DNA of 64,000 bases from Trichuris trichiura (Eukaryota; Nematoda; Enoplea; Trichinellida; Trichuridae): contig JBAJFE010000004.1 of assembly GCA_037903355.1 (NCBI GenBank), positions 3,224,001 to 3,288,000 on the forward strand, in the 5' to 3' direction. Positions 56,501-64,000 of this stretch are shown here, piece by piece (position 1 is the stretch's first letter; the number at the start of each line of letters is the position of its first letter). A program made the position numbers and the translations under genes. The notes beneath the pieces were generated by a model. That model made no database searches. It was not told the origin of the DNA and saw only the letters and a list, made by a program, of their open reading frames with translations.

Positions 56501-56705
56501 AATAGAAAAGTCACGTAGTCGACACATTGACATTGCGTATCATGTTGCACGCGAAATGGTCCAGGAGGCGACAGCGACGTTGAAGTACATACCTTCCAAC
56601 GAGAACGTTGCAGACGTGTTAACGAAAACCCTACGTCCAGTTATGCAGAAAAGGGCATTGGAAATGCTGAACATGAAAAGTCAAGAAATAGGGGGGCATT
56701 GTTAG
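53528..56705 (+). pseudogene. Copia gag-pol polyprotein with RT/RNase H deletion
   Basis: One open frame runs 53528-56467, with likely initiation at 53528 or 53564 (MAEKESSS). Order: gag with a UBN2-type domain, zinc knuckle CFSCRKTGHIARQC, aspartic protease ILDSGATRHIC, then integrase with the HCC region (WHKRFCH ... CTDCIVGKC) and catalytic HSDICGP, RTDNGLEY and AERVNRT. RT starts with SKWVFRRK and KARLVAQGF and reaches PIYGLKQSG. It then breaks at about 56437 before the catalytic YVDD. The C-terminal RNase H part resumes in another frame as VFCDNQSAIKFA ... NVADVLTK (56439-56705). The stop lies inside the 3' LTR. Deletion plus frameshift make the polymerase nonfunctional, while gag, protease and integrase look intact. 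Confidence 0.9.
56687..56697 (+). promoter_or_regulatory. Polypurine tract of copia element
   Basis: AAATAGGGGGG lies immediately before the 3' LTR, the expected place for the plus-strand priming site. Confidence 0.75.
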
Positions 56706-56840
56706 GATTTCTATACCTTTTCATACTGTATAGTTTGCACCTGAATACTAATCACTGTATTGCTGGTGTGTCACTTAGCGTGTGTGTCGCGCAGTACGGT
56801 GTGTCCTGTCGTGTCTCGAGTAAACTGGTCTACGGATCCT

Positions 56841-56845
<5 letters not shown>
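56700..56845 (+). repeat. 3' LTR of copia element
   Basis: 146 bp, two substitutions relative to the 5' LTR; followed directly by an AT microsatellite. Confidence 0.92.
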
Positions 56846-56878
<33 letters not shown>

Positions 56879-56949
56879 TATAACAACAAACAAAAAGTTA
56901 TAGTATATATATATAAGCTACCAATCATAGTTATATATATATATACCGG

Positions 56950-57037
<88 letters not shown>

Positions 57038-57052
57038 GATATATATAGAGGA

Positions 57053-57082
<30 letters not shown>
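56845..57082. repeat. (AT)n microsatellite with short interruptions
   Basis: Long TA runs are broken by ACTATAACAACAAAC and CCGGTT-type blocks. Open frames translating to Tyr-Ile repeats here are artefacts of the repeat. Confidence 0.95.
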
Positions 57083-57087
<5 letters not shown>

Positions 57088-57270
57088 CGGTATTCAATAT
57101 ACTATAACTATGTATGTTTATAACTGTGTCAACCATAAGTTACCATATATCGTTGTAACTATTACTATGTATTATCATAACTTATTATGTATTTTTAGAA
57201 TTATTTATATTAATAATTATATTTTATTTAAGATTATTTATATTAATAATTATGCTTATTATTATTATTG

Positions 57271-57349
57271 TCGCTCATCCACCCGTTGGTGGAGCAATTG
57301 TTTCGTTTGAATTACAGATGCCAAGCAGATAAGAACCGGAAAAGCCGTA
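57271..57349. repeat. Fragment related to the Penelope terminal repeat
   Basis: Blocks GCTCATCCACCCGTTGGTGG, AGCAATTGTTTCGTTTGAAT and CCGGAAAAGCCGT follow the order of the outer right inverted repeat (about 25590-25675) with substitutions. An (ATT)n-like stretch precedes it. It is a diverged end fragment with no coding part. Confidence 0.65.
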
Positions 57350-59531
57350 AAAAGATCAGAAAAATTATATTTTATTAGTGTACTTTTGAATTATTTATAT
57401 AAATAATTTGATTAACGATATGTTATATATGTAATCTGTCTGCAGTCATATTATCCATCCCACAGTTTTCTAAAGTTGCAAATGCCGGCTGATTACCAAA
57501 TGATGGCGAACATTGGATGAATCCTATGGAAACAACGCCTTGAAGAAGTGTCGGAATAAGTAATGTGTCAAAGTGAAGTAGCGACATCAACCATGTGGGC
57601 AACGCTTATTGTTAGCAAAATCAGAGAAAAACGCCTGCAACGGTTCGACTAAGTGATTAGACTAGAAAAATGACTATCCAGTGAAGGAACTGCTCAAAAT
57701 CTGTATGGCAGCCAAACCTCCCCATTAAAGACCAACGTTAAGGTAGGTATGCAAGCAAAGTAGATGGAGGTCTAAAAGAGTTACGTCCCAATAAGGTAAT
57801 CGCATTAAATAGACAAAAATGGAACGACATTATCAGCACAGTAGACAATATTGTTCCATGTTCGTCTATCCAATGCGATTTCCTTGATATTATATGTTAT
57901 GTCTACGTTTTCGTCTGCAATTACTGCTGTTTCCATTTCAAAGTTCGTTAATAGCTCAGAACTTTGAAGCGGGAAAGCACTGCGTGCTTGGCCCTTGTTT
58001 TGTTGAATAAACTGCCGCTTTTTTAAACCTTAAAAATTTTGGAAATCTCATCTTAATGAGAATAAGTCTATTGGTAGATGCTATGCACCGCTTCGAAGGG
58101 GATGCGGAGACGAACGAAGTCAAACACAGGGTTCGTAGTGCATCGAATTCAAGCTGTTAGCACATTAGATTCATTAGATGCAGCATAGATCAACTTTGAG
58201 GTCATCAGTTCGTTCCGGACAAGCATTTGCAGGAAGCGCTTTTTAGAAATGGAATAAATTCAAACAGTTTCAATTTACATCCTTGCCGCTATTCGCATTA
58301 TTGAGAACGCTGAGGAATAAACGCAAGGAACCCTGAAAAACAAAGGAATAAATTTTTTTATTGTATCAACGTTAAACAGGCGTCAACAAAGGCAGAATAC
58401 TCCAATTCGCTTACATGAACATACGAGCAATAAGCCCAAGGGTTTTTCAGCTTAGAAAATCGATCTTAAAGAATTTACATGAGCCTACTACGGGTATCCA
58501 CGTCATGAATGCGTTCTATATAGCAACCTACTGAACTAACGATTATTTTGTCTTGCTTTTCATGTTTTCTCATTCTCTGCACGCAATTACAGAACTGAAT
58601 AATATTAATAGCGTTTCCAGACAAAACGATTAGGGACGGGAAGCGTTCGGCGCCAACGGCAAAACTGTTTTCGAGTATTCATTGCCGCCTTGATCAGACT
58701 ATCACCATCCGTACGGTATGAATACGCTGAGAACGCCCGCCAGCATGCCTTGCTCGAAGGGCGTCAGCTCGGCAATGCCTTGAATCGGAATGTCTGGGAA
58801 TGCCGCTGTCCATATTTCCATCGGATGCAGAAAGTGAAAACTTCAATTTCGTGTCTCCCCTCTTTTTCGCCGCCATTCTTTGCTGTTATGCAATGGAAAC
58901 AGCTTTAGCCGCGGCGGCGCTGCTTTGAAGTTGTCAAGCTGTCTCGAGGTGACTTGTTTGAACACATGAAAAGGCCAAGTGATCACAAGTCGTCCAAAGC
59001 TTAAGGCAAAAGCGCTTTGTCGATGCACAGATGAAACCGCCCATGAATAACACTGTAGCTGAACAAATGGTGCGCCGTAGCAGCTGGTGTCAGAAAGCAT
59101 TTGACGCGGGCTGCCGAGTCGCTGACGTTTTTTGCTTCGTCGATATGCCTCGGCGTTGGTGGTCCTCAAAGGGGGCAAAAACAAGAAAACGTCGAAGCAA
59201 TTGATAGCTTCAGCCTTCTGCCTATGTCATCAAGTTTCCCTTTCTTTCATCGACCACCGTCTCTCAACCCTCCGGATGGCCGTTTGCACATGCTTCGACC
59301 TCCCAACATCAGCACATAGTTCTAACAATTTGCCATCATGCAATCAACGCATTTTTTCTTACGCTGCACAAAGGAGCACAAGTCAGTTTCATCTTTACTT
59401 GACTCAACCGAAAAGCTCAAGCCATTGTGTTATTAATACATACGTTTCAAAAAATAAGGCAATATAAGCATAACAAAAGCATACATATACGGAATAGATC
59501 AAACTCGCGTAGGGAGCAGACATCCGCGCTT
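57350..59531. other. Largely non-coding stretch
   Basis: No clear gene. On the minus strand near 58710-58825 one frame reads AFPDIPIQGIAELTPFEQG and then GVLSVFIPYGW up to a GT, with an AG upstream. It could be a single exon of a small unrecognised protein. Other open frames (58843-59184 minus, 59132-59467 plus) show no motif. Confidence 0.35.
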
Positions 59532-60104
59532 CTATTCTTCGTAATAGTAATGGGGATTCCGCGGACCTTTCTGTATGCCAAACTGTAGGTTAATACAAGC
59601 GATTTCAGCAGCTCCACTTTCTCGTATCTTCACTGATACTCGATATTCTCCAACTATCGCCGCCAACATTCTGTCGCTTAAATAGGGCAGCAGCAAGTCT
59701 TCGGTGATTTCGTAGTTTCCCTTTGTAATCGGGCATCCCAATAGGCCGTAGGTGAATGAGCAAGCGGATATACCACGTAGACTGCAAGAACCAACCGAGT
59801 TGAACATACATGGCACCCGCGACCATTGGCCATTCGCGGATAATGTTTCCATTAGCATGTCAACGTCTAAATCGTCCGGTATGTCGTTGGTTAAGTTGAG
59901 ATGAACGGAGATTTGCGATTTTCCAGGCAGCACAACGGGCATTTGGCTGAAGGTGACATTTTTCACAACAACGAACCGATCGTGATCGCCGCAATCGACG
60001 TAAACGCTATCCCATTTTGGAGTATCATTCCCCTCTGCTGCCGCGTTGTCCGTCACCAAGATGCCTACGAGAGTTACAGCGACCAAACAAACATATGCGA
60101 GCAT
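59532..60104 (-). CDS. Secreted ML-domain (GM2 activator-like) lipid-binding protein
   Basis: A single-exon gene, 190 aa. MLAYVCLVAVTLVGILV followed by a short Ala-rich stretch is a signal peptide. The mature part fits the ML/GM2-activator fold: early VDCGD, then PVVLPGKSQISVHLNL. VPCMFNSVGSC follows, as does a cysteine after GLLG at CPITKGNYEI, and then YRVSVKIRESG and EIACINL near the end. Six or more cysteines are placed as in GM2 activator proteins, which bind single lipid molecules in a beta-cup. The C-terminus adds a short PHYYYEE tail. GM2AP-like single-domain proteins occur in parasitic nematodes, where they may be secreted; the ligand here cannot be told. Confidence 0.85.
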   Translation of the reverse strand: MLAYVCLVAVTLVGILVTDNAAAEGNDTPKWDSVYVDCGDHDRFVVVKNVTFSQMPVVLPGKSQISVHLNLTNDIPDDLDVDMLMETLSANGQWSRVPCMFNSVGSCSLRGISACSFTYGLLGCPITKGNYEITEDLLLPYLSDRMLAAIVGEYRVSVKIRESGAAEIACINLQFGIQKGPRNPHYYYEE

Positions 60105-63042
60105 TTTCGCTTCGAATGACCAACGACAAATGAACGCGCTCAGTCGTCCCGGGGGGTCCTGCAGGTATGTTTCCTTTTCATTGGTTCACCAGTGGCGCTG
60201 CTGTCGATCTAACAAAAATGACCAACGGCAGCCTGTACCAATCGATTCAGTAGCGATTGTTTATTTCCGCTGTTGGCGCAACGTTACTTAAGGTATTTCG
60301 AATTCTAGGCGACCTGCTGCTTGGTCAAGCCGGAATAAATCTTCTTTGCTAACATAGGCAAAAAATTAAGCAAGATATTTGATCATAGCGCTAAGGGATC
60401 TCCAAGCTTGCAGTGAGCCTGTTGTAGACTTTATGCTAAGTAGAGAAACTTCAAAAGTCAATTGAAGCATTGCATTCTATCCATTTTAGCTTGACGAAAA
60501 AAGGAAAAGCGATGCTGAGCTGACAGGTCGCCAGATGAACAAAATTGCTTATAAAAATCTAAGCTGCAATGGCAAGGAAACGCTGAACATTTTAGCGTTT
60601 ACGATGTTACGGTAAATGTCAGGAAGAACGCTAAGCCTTTTGCATCATCCTGTAAAGCACAATGGTTCCCAGCCAGTTTGTCGGCGCGGTAAAAGCAAAC
60701 AAAAAGAGGAGCTAAAGACGTTAGGTCGCTAAAGAAAAGCCGTCAGCCAAGAGAGGTCCCATTGTAACAGCGTTGCGACTTACGCCAAAGCTTCCATTGT
60801 TGAAAGGAAGATAAGAGAGATACGACGAAGCGATCATACCGTTCAGGCGCTCTAGCGTTTGGTGTTTATTCAAGCCGGGCGATTGAGAATGGAAGAAACG
60901 TCTTTTTTGCATATGCAAAAAGGCATACGAACGGAAAACTGCCAACTTGAAAGCTTAACAAAGGAAAACTTTTTGTCAGGCGTACGATAAATTCTTTGCA
61001 TAACATAAGTCTCTTTTTGACCCTCATTAGAACCAAACCGTTCGCTGAGGAATCGTGGGAAACACTTTTCAAATCGTATAGCCGACTTGAACTTCGGTTG
61101 ATAGCAAGTAAGGTTCAGCAAGTTTCACGTCTCATCAGTTAATGCTAATGGTAGCATAATAACCTTTAAAGACGAAGCACGTTCGCAAAATGCCTTTCGA
61201 GAGTGCCTATCTCAAAGGCGGCTCAATTTCGTTATAGGGCTGCAATGGCTGCGCGCGATTTCATGAGTCAAAAAATCAGCATATTTCAGTTGTGTTACGT
61301 ACGCGTTTTTTTGTCAACCTGTTATTTTCTTACGCGAGTTTTCGTAAAGAAATTTCACTTTTTACTCAATATAGAATAGCTTAGCAGCTATGGTAGCCTG
61401 TTTGCGAAGTGGAGCATTTCAAAGGTCTTTCTACGAACGGAAGGGCCACAAGGCGTCATTGAAAAAAATCTTATTTTTAAACCCCTAACGAGAAGCTGCA
61501 ATGGCCACGTTGTCCATCGCTTGGCCACTCAAAAAGTGATTGATAGCATAAAGTGCATTTGCAGAGCAGCGGCGAGTTGATGACATCGAAGACAGGTTGT
61601 CATTTTTCATTCAACCACCCAGATGTAGCGTTATAAATAGTCTTTTCGCGACTTCGTATTGCTTCGTCCGTTGGTACCGTTCAAACGGCGATGGTAATTG
61701 CTTTGAATTCAATTTTTTTGTATAACTGCCTTCACTTGCCTTGACGGAATTCGACAAGCTGCTGCGTAACCAATGGTTGGCTTCTGCGCGGTAAAAACAT
61801 ACTTTTTGAAATCACTTATTGTGGATGATACCAAAATAACTCTAAAGTTTACGAGAGAATCAAGCTGAAATTTTAGAGCTGAAAAATCAACGCAAACAAA
61901 CATCTAACGAAAAGGGCTGCTAACAGAACTGAAAAAATTCTATTATTTAACTATTATTCTTTTGTTTTAAACTTTATTTTCACTTTTAATCTAATTTTAG
62001 AGTCTTATCGGTTATGCGTCTCGCTGTCCGAGAAATGCAGGTTCTTTTCTGTTAAGCATGCAGCCATCTTCTTCTGCCTTTACTGAAGAGCATGCCGATC
62101 ATCCTGTACAGTCCTTCTCCAAGTCTAAGCCAAATTATAAACCTTATGTTTGCACGTAAGCTCAGAAAAGTGAAAGAAGGACGGTCAGCAAAGTTACAGT
62201 ATGATGATCAGGCGCATGACCAACAAGATCCAAATTATCTTTAATCTTCTAAACATGAAAATAACCTTTTCAATATTTATTTTATTATCTGAACTTGAAA
62301 AGCTGTTAAAATGTCAAGTATACTACTTAGAAAGCCTTTTTTTAACATGTGTTTATTTTTGGCGCTATAGGTGACGAAATTTGCGTAGCTCTTTTGAATA
62401 AACGTCCTTCCAAGTAAACGTACTCCAACGATGAACAAAGCTTTTCTTTTAGCCAGTTTTAAACTACTAGCTTTCTCTTTCAGCTGCTATATTCTGTTTA
62501 CCACTTTAAAGTTACTTTTAATCGGCTGAGGTAGAATATCCGTTATTGTTCTTCTGTGCGACCCTCAAGTTGCTTGCTTGCATTGTTTGAAGCTTGTTCA
62601 GCCCCATTAAGGATAGCTGAATTTCACTTTGGGCGCCACTTCACTCGGTAAGACGGTCAAAAGTCACTTTGCACAATGGATAAGTCGTTGTTAACTTTTC
62701 TCGTTAATTGTTGAAAGCAGACCGTTTCAATTTAGCAGATTAGCAGAATAGTTAGTGCGTAGTCTTTGGTTGCCGCACTAATAATTACTAGCTTCTTTGT
62801 TCAAGCTTATTTTTTTTTGCACTAACACTTTCCAGTACCTTAGGTGCGAGAACTTACCGTATGAAACTTGCTTTCGTAGTCTGTCTTAGCGAACGTAGGT
62901 AATCTCCATTTCGACCTCGTTAAGAATTATTCTATGCAAAATAAAGATCCAGATTTCTTTTTCCAATTAAAAAAGCCAGTCATCTCGATTGTGGCTGTAA
63001 TGAAACTAAATGTTGGTAATGATTACAGGATGTTCTTAAGGC
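60105..63042. other. Intergenic region, no gene recognised
   Basis: About 2.9 kb upstream of both the ML-domain gene (minus) and the thrombospondin-repeat gene (plus). Short open frames only; no repeats or RNA genes recognised. Confidence 0.45.
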
Positions 63043-64000
63043 ATGTTATGCGCTACGTTATTACTAGTCTTATGGAATTTGAATTGTCGTTATACCCAAG
63101 CATGGGATATTTCATACGCTGGAGGTACGCGGGATATTTGTCCTCATGAAAAAAACCCAGAACAATATTTTGGATATAGAAAAATTATATATGATGATAA
63201 TCAAAGGCCCTATAACATTTGCATTGTGTTGTTTCCCCATGCCAGAATAAGTGGCATTAACTACAACGGTTCTATAAAAGAGGCGGAGTACGGCTTTTGT
63301 CGGAATGTAATCAAAGGTGAATTAGCGCCATTTGAAGAAGCTCAAAAAGAAATAAACTTCACGTTCGTGCAAAGACTTACAACGTGGCAAATGACATTTG
63401 AAGAAGTAAAAACTCATTTCGGAAACAGGTCTCTGACAATAGATTCAGGATTCAGTTACATTTGGGACGAGGAACCGCATCCTGAAGAGATGAGAAATGG
63501 TCAAGAATACCATTGCGAGAGAATAATCGTGAATTGGACTCCATCAAAGGCGGATGGAGTTTTTGAAATGTGCATTGAAGCTTACGAAAATGGTACTTAT
63601 TTTCCCAACGGCAAAATCATAACCTTACGAACAGCGAGGAACTGTCCAAAGCTTAGAAAAATCATAACTACTCCAAGACCCTTAAGTGTTTGTGAATATT
63701 ACGTGTTCAAACCTGGAGAGCCAATCGTTGCTAAAACTGTTCTTTGCAAAGACCGGCCAAAGGATCTTATCTTCAGTTGTACTACTTTTGCTGATCGGAA
63801 TTGTAGGAGGAGGCGTATTTGGGAGTGTACCTTCAGACAGGAATATGGTACGTGTTACCAGTTTTACAATCAAATCATTGAGGAGGCTTATCCGGGCGGA
63901 CATGGAATCCGTTGTACTGAGGAAAAATATGATCCGAAGTACAACTGCACGTGTCCTTGCAAGTCCAGTTGGATGGAGTGGAGTCTTTGGTCAGCCAGCT
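63043..64000 (+). CDS. Secreted cysteine-rich protein with thrombospondin type-1 repeat (5' part)
   Basis: An open frame of 319 codons runs off the window end without a stop. The ATG at 63043 is the first after an in-frame TAA (63037-63039) and begins a signal peptide, MLCATLLLVLWNLNC. The next roughly 290 residues are hydrophilic with regularly spaced Cys, Trp and Tyr and several N-glycosylation sequons (for example near GINYNGSIKE, NRSLT and ENGT), with no domain I can name. At the window edge KYNCTCPCKSSWMEWSLWS enters the W-x-x-W start of a thrombospondin type-1 repeat. The product is probably extracellular or cell-surface. It may be single-exon so far or continue in further exons. Confidence 0.8.
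   Translation, partial: MLCATLLLVLWNLNCRYTQAWDISYAGGTRDICPHEKNPEQYFGYRKIIYDDNQRPYNICIVLFPHARISGINYNGSIKEAEYGFCRNVIKGELAPFEEAQKEINFTFVQRLTTWQMTFEEVKTHFGNRSLTIDSGFSYIWDEEPHPEEMRNGQEYHCERIIVNWTPSKADGVFEMCIEAYENGTYFPNGKIITLRTARNCPKLRKIITTPRPLSVCEYYVFKPGEPIVAKTVLCKDRPKDLIFSCTTFADRNCRRRRIWECTFRQEYGTCYQFYNQIIEEAYPGGHGIRCTEEKYDPKYNCTCPCKSSWMEWSLWSAS

Larger units (their letters stand above)
53298..56845 (+). mobile_element. Ty1/copia LTR retrotransposon, internally deleted
   Basis: A 3.55-kb element with 146-bp LTRs (53298-53443 and 56700-56845) that begin TGTTAGG and end CATCA. The LTRs differ at two positions (1.4 per cent), indicating recent insertion. A primer-binding site follows the left LTR and a G-rich polypurine tract precedes the right one. 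TATAT flanks both ends as a possible 5-bp target duplication, ambiguous in the (AT)n context. Much of the RT and the start of RNase H are deleted, so it cannot transpose on its own. Confidence 0.93.

Noticed and set aside
56699..57310. 203-codon frame with long Tyr-Ile repeats
   Set aside because: It is translation of an (AT)n microsatellite and LTR sequence.

Overview
The window is animal nuclear DNA, most probably from a nematode and possibly a clade I (Trichuris-like) one. Introns are about 45-60 nt with GT-AG ends, metazoan genes are packed on both strands, and ML-domain, PHOX2-like, NUP93, NUDT1, DHX30-like and P4-ATPase genes are present. The species call is inference. Exon boundaries were read by eye from splice signals and reading frame; no search was run.

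Layout. 0-4.3 kb: five dispersed tRNA-Cys(GCA) genes with unrelated spacers, and a short relic of a Penelope-like element end. 5.3-22.5 kb: a head-to-tail cluster of four minus-strand genes (called A, B, C and D here). They share a tiny signal-peptide exon that ends in phase 1, a second exon that completes the signal peptide, and then phase-0 exons encoding Glu/Lys/Pro-rich, probably disordered secreted proteins. B, C and D end in a hydrophobic/basic tail. Gene D is extreme: I resolve 44 exons in 6.5 kb (1007 codons). Twenty-four of them are micro-exons forming eight tandem copies of a three-exon cassette with a period of about 326-356 bp. This is the most novel system in the window and resembles, in architecture only, the micro-exon genes of schistosomes. 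24.0-25.7 kb: a 5'-truncated Penelope-like element with RT and GIY-YIG domains, perfect 190-bp terminal inverted repeats and a 13-bp target duplication. It lies directly beyond the stop codon of a DHX30-like DExH helicase (minus, 25.8-30.8 kb).

32.3-35.0 kb: nucleoporin NUP93 (plus). 36.6-37.2 kb: NUDT1/MTH1-type Nudix hydrolase (plus). 40.5-40.9 kb: an unassigned coding-like stretch. 41.4-47.5 kb: an ATP8A-type P4-ATPase lipid flippase (plus) with many small introns. 47.5-50.7 kb: non-coding, with two (ATT)n microsatellites bracketing a hammerhead-like motif. 50.7-52.8 kb: a PHOX2/CEH-17-type homeobox gene with a perfect hairpin in its first intron. 53.3-56.8 kb: a young but internally deleted Ty1/copia LTR element embedded in AT-rich microsatellite. 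59.5-60.1 kb: a secreted ML-domain (GM2-activator-like) protein (minus). 63.0 kb to the end: the 5' part of a secreted cysteine-rich protein that enters a thrombospondin type-1 repeat.

The housekeeping genes do not form a pathway. The A-D cluster is a local family expansion. The Penelope-type and copia-type elements account for most of the repeat structure.
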